Positions 12,401 to 22,889 of a stretch of 64,000 bases of DNA are shown here, one piece after another. The translations under genes were made by a program, and so were the position numbers. The notes beneath the pieces are model-generated. The model searched no databases. It saw only the letters and a list, made by a program, of their open reading frames with translations, and was not told where the DNA came from. How positions within the stretch are numbered: position 1 is the stretch's first letter; each line of letters opens with the position of its first letter. Source of the stretch: Serendipita indica DSM 11827 (lineage: Eukaryota; Basidiomycota; Agaricomycetes; Sebacinales; Serendipitaceae); assembly GCA_910890315.1 (NCBI GenBank), contig CAJVGD010000042.1:1054001-1118000 (forward strand). Direction: 5' to 3'.

Positions 12401-13985
12401 GACGGATATCGAAGCTGGAGACGACGACGAGGCGCTTGCAAATGGCGAATCACCCGCTGTGTCTGCGCAACAGGCGGATGCAATGGAGGACGACGTGTTT
12501 GACGGATACTCGTTCAAGGCTAGGAATTCGGTGCTCATAGAAGACGATGGTGATGACGGTAATGATGGTAGCGACGAGTCGGACGCGGCGTCGCTCACGC
12601 ATGAAGGCCCAGTTGATCATCATGTCGAAGAAGAATTGGATCCTGGCCAAAAGACTCCTGAAGCTGGGAAACCGTCTACGCCAACACCCGCTAGTGCGGT
12701 CATCGAGGCGTTCCGTAAGCAAGAAGAAGAAAGGGCTGCTGCTGCTGCAGCTACTACTACTACGGCAACAGAGGAGGCTACATCCGAAGCACCTGTAGAA
12801 GAGAAGGGTGAGCAAGTCGCCGAGCACCCCATACAGTCTGCACCCGACCCTGCGAACATCCCTGTGCCATTGACGCCAGTGACACCGACGAGCAAGACGA
12901 GTGGGCTACCTTCTGTGGAAGACGGTCCGAAAACGGGCTCTCCCGAGAAGGACTTACCTGCACCACCACCGGCGCCTGGTCCTCAGGAGGCGGTGGTCCC
13001 TACGGCACCTGTAAAGGCACCGTCAGGTCCAAAGGTACCCTCCAAGGAAGAGAGAAAGACGGTTACCATTTCTGAAAAGCCCAAGCATATCAAGAGCAAG
13101 GCCCCTCGCAACGTCAAGCCCACGAGGCGAGAACGGTCCGGTGTCGCTGCGCTGGACCGCGATCTCAGCGATGTAATTGACGAAGATGACGAGGTACACC
13201 GGGATCCAGAAGATGACGACTGGGACTTTGTCGAGGCCCCCGGCGGTGAAGATTACAATGGCTCGCAGGGCAAGAGTCTCTTTGCCCGTGGCGTCGTTGA
13301 TCGCTACCGACTCAAGGTGTTCCGAAAGCCATCGAGTGGGACACCGTCAAGGCCGACGCAACGAAATCCGTCTTCGACCCAGAGTAATTTGCCTACTACA
13401 GACTCTGAGTTTGGGGAGCTCGTGGCGAGCACTGCGTCTCCTACGCTTTCGGAGAAGAAGAAGAGCCGTGGAGGGGGACTTAGTTTACGAAAACCAAGGA
13501 CATTTTTGCGGCCCAAGTCGCCCTCTGCGACGTACTCTGCCGGTTCGAGCAAGCTCAGCCGTCCAGCGCTCTTGACGCAGCACTCTGCAACCATTTCTGG
13601 GTCGACGAGTGGCATCTTGCGCACACCGTCTGCAACTACGCCACTGTCGGCGCTGCCTACCAATGGTGGACTCTCGCTCACGTCAAAGCCCTCGATGAAC
13701 TCGATGGGTTCTCCGGGTTCGTCTGATGCGTCTGTGCACAATGAACCTGGACGAGGCTCATTGACGCAGTCTGCTGCTGAGCTTGCGGCAACACCTTCCA
13801 AACCTCGAGGCAACAAGAGCTCGCCGGACCTTCGACGACAGGCACGAGAGTCCGACTTGGAAAGGGATGACACGAAGCAGAGACCATTGACAAAGATGCG
13901 CAAGTACACAGAACAAGGAGCCGAAAAAGTCATGTCCCTCTTCTCCTCGCCGCGTCCGTCAGCCTCTGCCTCTCCTGCACCATAG
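9419..13985 (+). CDS. AGC-family protein kinase with PX-like N-terminus and long disordered tail
   Basis: Six exons (9419-9875, 9930-9991, 10089-10451, 10506-11468, 11519-12001, 12048-13985) join in frame to about 1,421 residues. Residues of roughly 130-280 look like a split PX phosphoinositide-binding domain (FYNIYVKTPTHHLTLTRSS near its start, TRAWKRFVRV near its end). The kinase domain begins near residue 532 with the glycine loop LGKGCAGKV. It continues with the ATP lysine in YALKAITK, the catalytic loop YRDLKPEN, DFGLS, and the activation segment TFCGTAEYLAPE. An unusually long insert of about 60 residues separates DFG from that segment. An AGC C-tail follows (RYIPPYIPP, then NFDDAFLEM). 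The last 540 residues are low complexity. This architecture resembles the Akt/Ypk/Sch9/PX-S6K group that acts downstream of TOR and PDK1; the precise orthology is not settled. The first ATG in frame at 9419 was chosen as start. Confidence 0.88.
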
Positions 13986-14778
13986 AGTTTCTCCCCATCT
14001 AGTACCTTATTCTCACATTCGGATCCACGAGGAGCTGATGAGCGATCGCCTTTTATTCTCTTGGCTTTCTTTTGGGATGTCTATAATGCCTGGCGCAACA
14101 AACTTTCATTCCTCTTCTTTTCCGTGTACCAACGCCGAATCTCCCTTCATCTTATCCCACTCTAGTCGGTCTCATACTCCGTCTCGCAACCAGTACATTC
14201 CCGTTGTCTTTCCTTCATGTGTTATGCTCTCGTATGCCCTAGGAATGGAGATTCGTCGATAGCTTATCGAATAGCTAATCCAAGTAACGTTGTCAATCCA
14301 TATTGCGTGCTAAATGAGAATCAAAGGTTTACGTCGAACCTAGCCATGAACTCAGTATTGTAGACAACGGGTCGGATAGGAACAGGTCTGCGCTTGACTT
14401 GTCATCTCGTTGTGCTTGTAACACATCGCTGACAGTCAGGTCCTTATCATATCCCTTTCCGGTTTGAGGTCATGCCAATGGGCCTCATTAAATAATGGAT
14501 TTGTATCGAAAATCCTGCGAGTAGTGATGAGCCTTGGCCTGGTTTGCACCCAAGTTCCTCTGTCGTTTCGTTAAGTGCCGTCGAGCCCTGGCGCTGCTGC
14601 CGCCAAGACGCACTATGCTTCTCCTCGATAGTACTGCAAATATTTCACTTCGCCCAAGGGCATGTATCTGGTTGTAGCCGTACCCTCAACCACATAAACC
14701 CCGCTTTTCGAAATATGCAACGGCGCATAATAATACCATTACATGCTCCGTGGTAGTGCCCAGTCTATAATAATATGT
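13986..14778. other. Convergent intergenic region
   Basis: Lies between the 3' ends of the kinase gene (plus) and the first RTA1 gene (minus). Only short frames; presumably two 3' UTRs. Nothing else was recognised. Confidence 0.5.
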
Positions 14779-16010
14779 CTATGCGGGTGTTTCGTCCATC
14801 TTGACCTCGTCTTGATCATTCTCCTGAGCCATCGTTTCCTTTTTGTTCTTGGGAAGGTAGTTTGCGGGGAAGAGGATGTTATAAATTAGAATTGAGAGCT
14901 ATTGTGCTTTAGCTTTCTGCCTTTCATTATATCACACAACTCACAGTGATCGGTAGAGCGTCCAGGACGTAATACGTCCACTCCACGTTGAAGAGATATC
15001 CCGTAGCGGGGCGTTTCGTAAAATCGACCGTGATAAACTCTAAGAATGCGGTGAGATTGTGAGATTTGGGGTCGGTGAAGACGTACCAATTGCACGATAG
15101 ATGGAGCGGAGAAGAATCAAGGCTCCGCTGATATAAAACGAATTCATCAAAGGACGAAGACGTGCGACATGGTTTCGGAGCGTAACTGTCGTCTTACGGT
15201 CGAACCAGATTGCGAAGAAGAGGAACACTGTAAAGGCGACCAGTTGGATGAACAAACCAAGGATGAGGATCATTCTTCCACGCTTGAGCTTGTCCAAGCT
15301 AGTCTCACTACCGAAGAGAAAGGCGGAACCCATGCCCTGTGTCGCGATTGAGACGACGTCGAGTGTAACGAATGTTGGGGTGATCCACGAAGGCCTGACT
15401 ATGGAGTAACCAGGCCCGACATATAGCATACTGTTGAGATGGGTAATTGAGTGGGGGCCCTTGAATGGTTTTGGAAGAGGCAGCTTACGCGCGTCCAACA
15501 AACATGTATACTGGCCAAGGTTAGCAAATAAGCTATGATATCGCACTCACAGTTGGCCGCTAGACATGCAGGAGCGAGAATGATGAACACTGAGGGGGTT
15601 AGTAAGTCCGAAACAACTGCTCGGAGCAGGCGCACCTTGGCTGATGATGTACGGCGCCATTACGTGAGGGTCTATCAATCCATAAGCACTTATAGGAAAC
15701 CAAATAGGCCATTCATACTTTTTATGCACCATTCTCTGAGACGAAACGTTAGCAGGGGTCGATCTTTGCGGAAAGTAGGTACCTCAGGACGTATCCAACG
15801 AACTCGATGGCCGTCGAAAGAATGAGGGGCCATGTATACCATATCTGAGACAATTTCAGTACCTTTATAAACAGGTCGACGCGTACATACCCGTGCCCGC
15901 GCCGCCTGAAAGACATGTGCAATGAGTAACAAGCCAAAAATGACAGCAAAGATGATCGCTGCGGTTTCAGAGGGTTGATATTGTTTCCAAGCATAAAATT
16001 GCCGCGCCAT
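14779..16010 (-). CDS. RTA1-family seven-TM membrane protein (copy A)
   Basis: Multi-exon gene beginning MARQFYAWKQYQPSETAAII and ending KMDETPA. Hydrophobic helices and RTA1 hallmarks follow in order: a first helix after the short Y-x-PS N-terminus, an A-P-A-C-x-A-A segment, a GxGYSIVRPSWITP loop and GxAFLFGSE. A long helix pair LVAFTVFLFFAIWFDRK and FYISGALILLRSIYRAIEF come next, then the cytosolic tail after LFPANYLPKNK. RTA1 proteins (Rta1, Rsb1, Pug1 relatives) are plasma or vacuolar membrane proteins linked to lipid, sphingoid-base or toxic-compound export and azole resistance; substrate specificity cannot be read here. It is the most diverged of three tandem copies on the same strand (next at 18068 and 19675). 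Confidence 0.88.
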
Positions 16011-16083
16011 TGGGCAGTCTGGAGAGCTTCAAGGCGTTGGTAAGCGTTAAGAAGGACACTAATGCCACCGAGCCTCATGCGTT

Positions 16084-16100
16084 AAAACCTCCGAGGTTTT
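16084..16100 (-). promoter_or_regulatory. Palindromic CCTCCGAGG promoter element of RTA1 copy A
   Basis: A perfect 8-bp inverted repeat with a one-base centre, AAAACCTC-C-GAGGTTTT, lies about 75 bp upstream of the start at 16010. Its half AAAxCCTCCGA recurs at similar distances upstream of copies B and C. CCG/CGG-containing palindromes are typical of fungal Zn2Cys6 transcription factors, so a shared regulator is an inference. Confidence 0.5.
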
Positions 16101-16275
16101 GCTGGGCACTGTCCGTGCGAGCCCGAAGAGAACGGCCCGCCAAGAGATACCCTCATTAATGAATGATTGATATGGGTACGTGTATCGCAACTGCAGCCAA
16201 GGGAAACGCGCCTCGACAGCTTGGCTTTTACTGAGAGCTTGTGGATCCCGACGTGGATCAACCGTAAAGAGAGAT

Positions 16276-16340
16276 GATATTAGACGAAAAGGCGAGGCAG
16301 TAGGTCTATGCTGATGAACAAGCTGCTCTTCCAGAGAGTA
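16276..16340 (-). pseudogene. Relic of the 3' end of another RTA1 gene
   Basis: The stretch with GGCAGTAGGTCTATG followed by GAACAAGCTGCTCTTCC closely matches the region of the copy B stop codon (about 18040-18096: GACAGTAGGTCTATGCATG then GGACAGGCTGCTCTTCC). It sits upstream of copy A. The simplest reading is that a further tandem copy once lay here, or that the 3' flank was carried along in the duplication unit. No upstream exons are left that I can recognise. Confidence 0.5.
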
Positions 16341-16717
16341 GACCAGTCAAAGAACATCTCGCAATGGCAACGGGGAGATCCAAAGATCAAATTGAGAATC
16401 TAATCACGATCTATCGTTGCAAGAAGCGACAAGTAGGTGGTAGACCCGTTGTGCGTGATGTTTGGCTGACTTGGCTTTAGCTCTTGGGACCTGAGGTCAT
16501 GGGCTGTTCCAATTGCTTGCCAGAACAGATCCGATTTGCAACGCAATGAGTCAAGGAAACCATGGGATCAACTTCACGGAGCGGGTTACTCGAGAGTTCA
16601 AGCAGCAACTGCCAATGCCTCCTGGGGCCCAGAACGCAACTTGAAACAGACAAAGCCTCTCATACTGACTGCAAGGATTCGGGCACAGACTCTAAACAAT
16701 TTCGACACTGTCGACTG

Positions 16718-17364
16718 TGCTCAATGGGCAGCAGCCAAAAAGCCACCTAGTTGGCAAGGCTCGCGAAAACATTGGGAGCAAATGACCGAGTGACTCACTG
16801 AGCACCCCATCAAGATAAACTGTGAGGAAAGGATACAACAACCTGGCCCCGACTTTGACTGCCCCATAAATGCAATCGCATTGCGCAAGGCCCGGCCGGG
16901 TGATCTGCTCCTTCACTGGCACAGACTAACTTGTGACTCAAAGAAACTGGGGTTGCACCACGTAAAATTTCGCGTCAAGGTACTCCTGATGACATTGATC
17001 TCCGAGGTTGGGTGAAGAATGACTTTCGTTGTAAAGTCACCAACGCCGTCTTTGCAGGGTTCAAGCACTCTGTTCTCAAGAATTCCATCATGACCAATAA
17101 GTAGATCCGTGGGAGAATTAATCGGATCAAAATGTATACCTGGAATGCATGTGTATAAGAGTTTGTCGATGTTACGAATGTCTCTCAGGAGCGATGAGCG
17201 ACCAGTACCCAGACTCCAAGGGGGTACCAGACTACAAGAAAGACATGTTGGATGCTTTTGGCATAAATACCCAATGTTAGTCTCTCATCACTCCTGTATA
17301 CAGGCACTGATATTCACCAGCCTTATGCCAACTAGGTGGCCTTTTGCCTGCCGCCCATTGAGCA
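16718..17364. repeat. Inverted repeat pair, arms 16718-16761 and 17319-17364
   Basis: The left arm TGCTCAATGGGCAGCAGCC, continued by AAAAAGCCACCTAGTTGGC, is matched by the reverse complement of the right arm (TGCTCAATGGGCGGCAGGC then AAAAGGCCACCTAGTTGGC). About 45 bp per arm match at around 85-90 percent, with about 560 bp between. No transposase frame is present between the arms. It may be a foldback or MITE-like element, or two opposed fragments of a larger element. No target-site duplication was identified. Confidence 0.5.
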
Positions 17365-18067
17365 TAGTAGTGGTAGAATTATTGGATAATGACCCGCTCT
17401 GTAGCATAGGCATCGTTCTAGACCTATCGAGTTGATCAACGTCAAGGCAATTGGGTTTGCTACAGGCCAGTGCGAGAGCTTGCTTTGCGAGGCGTGGAAT
17501 GCCTACTAAACCAATATCATGAGCTGGTTTAATTGGATGAACAATAAAGTGCCTACGACCGTTCCTTTTTTGGCTATTCTATATCTCCTATAATGTCAAC
17601 TCGTCTCCATGTATTCTTGTACAATATCTGGAAACATTACGCAATGCAATGGACATACACCCGTCTACATTCTTCATCTCAATGAGCTCCACTGTTGGAA
17701 TGGAGTGCAGAGATTCACGCAAGCAATGAACTGGTCTGTGCGCTCGCTTCTTTTCCAACGCTATAGAACCCCGTAAACTTGCTGGAATGGGCTCGTTAAC
17801 AACTTGCCTTTCCCCTCTTTTCTACTCTAGATCGTCTACATTAACACTCTGTCACTTGTTTCTCATGTTCAACTCATTTTTCTAGCTGAACCGCCACATA
17901 AGACCTGTCGATTGATAATATATTTAGAGCGAGATATAGCAGTACTTCGGTTGCAGCAACGTCTCGGTGAAATGTTGTCAGACAAGCTGGGATGCGCATC
18001 AAATTAATTGATGGAACCTCGCACGGTAAAAACAAATTAGATTAGACGACGAAGCGGGACAGTAGGT

Positions 18068-19315
18068 CTATGCATGATGGACAGGCTGCTCTTCCTTGTT
18101 TGCAGTACTCATGGGAAGATTATCACCAGAGGAGACCTCTGTACTTTTGCCGTTTGGAAGATAATTTGCAGGGAAAATAACGTTATAGGTCATGGTAGCA
18201 AGCTAAGGGTTGGTCCTGAGCTATGTCCAACAAAACGAGTGATTATACACTCACAGCAATCGGTAAGGCATCTAACACGTAATATGCCCACTCGACAGTA
18301 AATAGATACCCTTTGACAGGGTAGTGGCTGAAGTCAACCGTGAGGAACTCTATGTGCTATCAACGGATGACCTCTTGAAACGGTAGTACTCACCAACTGC
18401 ACGGTACACCGAGCGAAGAAGGATCAAAGCTCCTGTAACGTAGAAGGCAATCATCAAGGGCCGTACGCGCCTCATTCGGTCTCGAAGAGCCTTGGTGGCC
18501 TTCAGGTCAAACCAAATTGCGAAGAAGAGGAAGATCGCAAATGCCACTAGCTGAACAATAAGACCAAGCGTGAGGATCGAACGCGCTCGTTTGAGCTTAT
18601 TCAAGTCATCCTCGTTGCCAAAGAGTATACCAGCCCCGAGACCTAGAGGCAGTGGGTCAATGAGCTCGAGAACCACTTGGCTTGCATGTACCTTGTAGGC
18701 CAATGGCTAGAATATCCATCCCAACAAAGATGGGTGTAATCCACCGAGGCCGGACAATCGAGTAAGTCGAGCCAATGGACACCATGCTGGTGAATATCAG
18801 TGCCTGTCAACAGGAGTGATGAGAGACTGACATTCGTCCTACAAGCATATAGAGATTTGCAGCGAAACAAGCTGGTGCCATAATAATGAACACTGGTCCT
18901 CATTAGTATTCACATTCATGTGGTTGTCGAGCATCCTACCTTGTCCGATAACCGCAGGGTTCTTTTCCGTTCGATCTGCATGGTGTTAGAAATGTGAAGA
19001 GAGTGAGTGTACCACATACGGTCAATCGTGTATTTCCTAGAGGTCGATTAGTAGAGTAAATAATGCAGGAAAGACCTACCGGAGGACATAACCAACAAAT
19101 TCCAGCGCAGTAGCAAGAATAAGGGGCCACATATAGTATACCTTGTTTGTTTGTCAGCGAATCTCCGGCGCCTTTTGCCCCACGCACCTCGCACGGATAG
19201 ATTGAAAGAGATGAGCAATTAATAAAACACCAAAAAGACATATAAAGATAATCGCAGCGGGGGTGCTGGGCTCGTATTGCCGAAAGGCGCGGAACGGGGG
19301 TTTGGGACGTGCCAT
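18068..19315 (-). CDS. RTA1-family seven-TM membrane protein (copy B)
   Basis: The start, MARPKPPFRAFRQYEPSTPA, and exon order match copy C nearly residue for residue. Further motifs are CFAANLYMLVGRM, SIGSTYSIVRPRWITPIF, GAGILFGNEDDLNKLKRAR, a double helix LVAFAIFLFFAIWFDLK, FYVTGALILLRSVYRAV, and the end FPANYLPNGK followed by a hydrophilic tail with the C-terminus PVHHA. The stop is at 18068-18070. The protein should be a polytopic RTA1 lipid or xenobiotic exporter-like membrane protein. At least seven short introns are implied, several in the same places as in copy C. It shares with copy C two promoter blocks (AAAGCCTCCGAA at 19421 and GGTCGACCGCCTCC at 19446). Confidence 0.9.
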
Positions 19316-19420
19316 CCGTCGTCAGACGCGGTGTGAGAGATGAAAGAAAGATAACAAACAAACCATATGCCAACAGGCCATCCTTTTAAGGGCGCCACGC
19401 GCATTTAGGGCAGCCCGAGT

Positions 19421-19459
19421 AAAGCCTCCGAAATGAATTACCGTGGGTCGACCGCCTCC
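19421..19459 (-). promoter_or_regulatory. Shared promoter blocks upstream of RTA1 copy B
   Basis: AAAGCCTCCGA (19421-19431) and GGTCGACCGCCTCC (19446-19459) both recur upstream of copy C with the same order and similar spacing. The first block also matches copy A. GTCGAC is itself palindromic. Conservation between otherwise diverged upstream regions suggests either recent duplication or a retained regulator site. Confidence 0.5.
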
Positions 19460-19674
19460 TAACTTGCGATGAAACATGCGGGGCGGAAGACGTGCCTAGA
19501 ATTTATGACGCGGTTAGATGAGCAGCCTCAGCTCAGAATTTTAGAAGCGAAAGCGTCCAGGAGCTAGAGAGGTCAACCTAATGAGTCGCTGAGGCTTCTG
19601 CTGAAGGCTCGCAGGTAGTGAAGTCCGTCAAAGGGAAGATATAATAGATTAAAAAAGAATAAGGACAGTCTTTC

Positions 19675-20919
19675 CTACGCGTGATGAACGGCATGGTCCT
19701 GGGTGTTTGCCGTGGCCATGGGGAGATTTTCCGAAGAAGCTGTCGTACTCTTGTTCTTTGGAAGATACTTGCCAGGGAAGATGATGTTGTAGGTCATGGT
19801 AGCCAGCTACGGATGTCAGTCGCCTTGGACACCAATGGATAATGATGGGCTCACAGCAATCGGTAAGGCATCTAATACATAGAACGCCCACTCGACAGTA
19901 AACAAGTAACCTTTTGGCGGAAGATTACTAATATCCACGGTAAGGAATTCTACGCCTGGTTAGCACAGAGCCTCTTGACGATAAATGGCGCTCACCAACT
20001 GCACGGTAGACCGAACGAAGGAGAATCAAGGCTCCTGTGACGTAAAAGGCCCACATCAGGAGTCGCACGCGCGCCATTCGCTGTCGGAGCGCCTTGGTGG
20101 CCTTGCGGTCAAACCAAATTGCAAAGAAGAGAAAAATGGCAAACGCCACTAGTTGAACCATGAGACCGAGTATGAGAATCGCGCGGGCTCGCTTCAGCTT
20201 TCCCAAGTCGTCTTCATTTCCAAAAAGCATTCCAGCTCCGAGGCCTTGAGCGAGTGAGCGACAGAGTCACACATCCATTCACGTATATATTCACCTTGTA
20301 ATCCAATAGCAAGAACATCAAACCCGACGAAAATAGGCGTGATCCAACCAGGCCGAACGATGGAATAGGTCGAGCCAATGAACAACATGCTGAGGTGCAC
20401 CGTCAATTTCGGTCGACGGTAGAGTGAAAACCTACATTCGTCCGACAAGCATATAGAGATTTGCAGCGAAACATGCGGGAGCCATGATGATGAGCACTAC
20501 TCTTCTTCAGCACTTGGACCCAGTAAGCGAGTACCCTACCTTGTCCAGCGACCGAGGGAGGCTTCTCAGTCCTGTCTGTATGGAGTCAGGCGCGAGAGAA
20601 GAGGCGAGGGAGCGCATACGGTCAATAGTGTATTTGCTACAAGATCGTCAATGGACGTAAGTAGTACAGATGAGAGCTCACCGAAGGATATAACCAGCAA
20701 ACTCCAAAGCGGTAGCAAGAATGAGCGGCCACATGTAGTAGATCTGGCCGGACTGTCAACGGCACTCCTAGGGCCTTCCATAGCACGTACTCTTGCGCGG
20801 ATGGATTGGTAGAGATGAGCAATCAATAGGACACCAAAGATACATATGAAGATGATAGCAGCAGGAGTGCTGGGCTCGTACTCCCGAAAGGCGCGATATC
20901 CAGGCTTGCCAGCGGCCAT
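19675..20919 (-). CDS. RTA1-family seven-TM membrane protein (copy C)
   Basis: Exons read in order as MAAGKPGYRAFREYEPSTPA and IIFICIFGVLLIAHLYQ, then IYYMWPLILATALEFAGYIL, then YTIDRTEKPPSVAGQ. APACFAANLYMLVGRM and GSTYSIVRPGWITPIFVGFD follow, then GAGMLFGNEDDLGKLKRAR. The helix pair LVAFAIFLFFAIWFDRK and FYVTGALILLRSVYRAV precede YLFTVEWAFYVLDALPIA, and the tail after FPGKYLPKNK ends DHAVHHA. These are the RTA1 domain features, so a seven-helix lipid or drug exporter-like protein is expected. It lies directly downstream (in the sense of gene order on the minus strand, upstream) of copy B. It is divergent from ATP23, whose start is 401 bp away. Confidence 0.92.
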
Positions 20920-21015
20920 CTTGGTCGAAGGGGTGAACTAGAGGGGGTAGAGAATGAGGGAGAGCCCTATACGCCAATGAGGCCCTCTTTTATAGCCAAC
21001 TCGACTGTTGGAGGA

Positions 21016-21057
21016 AAAGCCTCCGAACTGAATTAGCACAGTTGGTCGACCGCCTCC
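21016..21057 (-). promoter_or_regulatory. Shared promoter blocks upstream of RTA1 copy C
   Basis: AAAGCCTCCGA at 21016-21026 and GGTCGACCGCCTCC at 21044-21057 reproduce the two blocks found before copy B. They lie about 97 and 125 bp upstream of the copy C start, inside the divergent promoter shared with ATP23. Confidence 0.5.
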
Positions 21058-21320
21058 CAAGCCCAAATGCAGCATCCGAAGACTGGTGAAGCGCTCTATA
21101 TGTATTAAAATGCCAGTAGAGCAGCCCAGCTCGGGGCTTTTAGAGGCGAGGCACCCAAATGGTCGTGCATCGCCGCGAGAGCCGAGGGTGGCAAGTCTGG
21201 GCCGCGTAATATGTAGTTTTGGCAGGTTAAGATTCCATCATTGTAATTCCGTTTCCGCAGCGTCCAGCTAACTCGGCGGAGGCAGCACGCCCTCGCGTTT
21301 GGCTTATCCTCTATACCCTC

Positions 21321-22175
21321 ATGGCTTCCTCACCCAATGGAGAAGATAAAAATGGAGAAAACCTGCTCTCCTTTGAGACGTGGCGCCGTAAAGTGGCGTG
21401 GGTGACGGGGCTTGGTCTTTCAGAAGACGAAGAGCGACGACGGAGCGAGGTAATCCTTCTTCAAAACGCCCAAAAGGATTGGGATACATGTGAGAAGCGG
21501 AAAAGGGAACTATGGCATAACAGTGAGTACCTCGTGCCGAATTCGTCGACGCGGTTTGGGTCAGAATTTGATGCTTTGAGCAGGTCCCGCTGTCGTGTTC
21601 ATGGTACAGCAGATGAGACTGATAAACTGTAATGTCACCCTGGACCATTTCGTATGTCACCCTTGCGAGAAAAAGTCGTCGGGAGGATTTAGCCCCGAGT
21701 ATGGAATCCTACTCTGCCAGGATGGGTTTTTCAACAAGAAACACATGGAGGATACGATGGTACATGAACTGGTTCACATGTACGACCATGCAAAGTTTAA
21801 CGTCGACTGGAACAACCTGCGGCACCAGGCCTGCAGTGAGGTGGGACCGTAGTATGCTACTGATGCGTATTCTGAAACTGGTCACCTCGTGTAGATTCGT
21901 GCAGCTAACCTCAGCGGCGACTGCAGTTTTCGTCGCAATTTCACCAGAGGCTGGTTCAAGATCACAGCTCAGCACAAGGTGCATATACTTGTTGGTTGGT
22001 GGAGTATCAGGAGCTGAAGCTCGTACAGGAATGCGTGCGTATGCGCGCGGTGAGCTCAGTTGCGATGAACCCAAAGTGTCCCAACCAAGAAGCGGCTGAG
22101 CAAGCGGTGAACGAGGTTTGGGATAGTTGTATCAAGGACACACGGCCGTTCGATGAGGTGTCATATGGTTGTTGA
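21321..22175 (+). CDS. ATP23: Mitochondrial inner membrane metalloprotease Atp23 (M76)
   Basis: Four exons (21321-21522, 21584-21840, 21895-21978, 22029-22175) give 229 residues, the usual Atp23 size. Diagnostic features are the zinc-protease motif [12 protein letters not shown] (HExxH), the paired cysteines of [17 protein letters not shown] and the second motif [19 protein letters not shown]. The basic aromatic [12 protein letters not shown] follows, then the C-terminal [14 protein letters not shown] and [12 protein letters not shown]. Atp23 processes the Atp6 precursor and acts as a chaperone in F0 ATP synthase assembly, and also cleaves Ups1. The first ATG in the frame was used as start. 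The 3' end converges with the complex I gene at 22416. Confidence 0.95.
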
Positions 22176-22415
22176 TCTAGTACTCTGACGAGAGCATGCC
22201 AGATTTATTGATATTCTTTTTCTTCCTTGCCTCGCCTTGTCCGCCTTTTCTTGCATCACAAAAAGGGAGTTCATAATAGGAGTCTGGTATTACTACTACG
22301 GGCCGGTGGCTACTGAGATCTGGTGCGCGTCGGAAGCGGTCAACCCCGGCATATGCCCTCGGGAAATATCCAACGGAGAAATGCGATTTGAATGAGAGCG
22401 ATAAGTGACAATGAA

Positions 22416-22889
22416 TTAATGAGAGTGAGTTGAGGGTGCAATCGCGTCGGGCTTTTGCTTGGCCAACTCCTTCATTCTCGCCATGAGACTAGGGTGGGGT
22501 GGGTCAGATGTTAGGCCACGCTTTCGAATGAAATGTACTTACTCGTCATATTGGCATCTAACCACGGCAAAGGGATCAGTTTACAATCGCTGTATGACGA
22601 AAATGCATACTTTTCATATTCGTGCCTTCCAAAACGGGGTCAATGGGCGGTTTTCTGGAAATAGGATAGCGCACCTCTCATGATCGCATTGCCAGGGCAC
22701 AAATTTGTTCTCCCGTCGGCACATGTTCAGCGGAATCAACAAGCTGGTTTGTTTAGGGCTTCGTCAGGACCTCTGCAGGGTGATCGAGCGGCAAATTCCG
22801 TACGCAGAACAGTGATCTCTAAAGCCTATCGGGAGATGAGCCTTTGTTGCTTCGGCCTGGGACGCTGTAGTGGACGAAGGTGAGGACAT
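22416..22889 (-). CDS. NADH:ubiquinone oxidoreductase NDUFB7-type subunit (twin CX9C)
   Basis: Five exons (22889-22804, 22743-22675, 22625-22611, 22557-22543, 22488-22416) join exactly in frame to 85 residues, too short and too split for a simple frame search. The protein reads MSSPSSTTASQAEA, then FRDHCSALLIPLNMCRREN, FVPWQCDHERHEYEKCQYDD and LMARMKELAKQKPD. Cysteines are spaced C-x9-C, x10, C-x9-C, exactly as in NDUFB7 of complex I, a protein imported by the Mia40 disulfide relay into the intermembrane space. All splice sites are GT-AG. The third and fourth exons are only 15 nt each, unusually small. It converges with ATP23, also a mitochondrial gene. Confidence 0.9.

Larger units (their letters stand above)
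16011..18067. other. Spacer between RTA1 copies A and B with duplication relics
   Basis: No gene was recognised. The stretch contains the promoter palindrome of copy A (16084-16100), a decayed copy of an RTA1 3' end (about 16276-16340) and a pair of inverted repeats (16718-16761 and 17319-17364), listed separately. The remainder is AT-rich and featureless. Confidence 0.5.
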
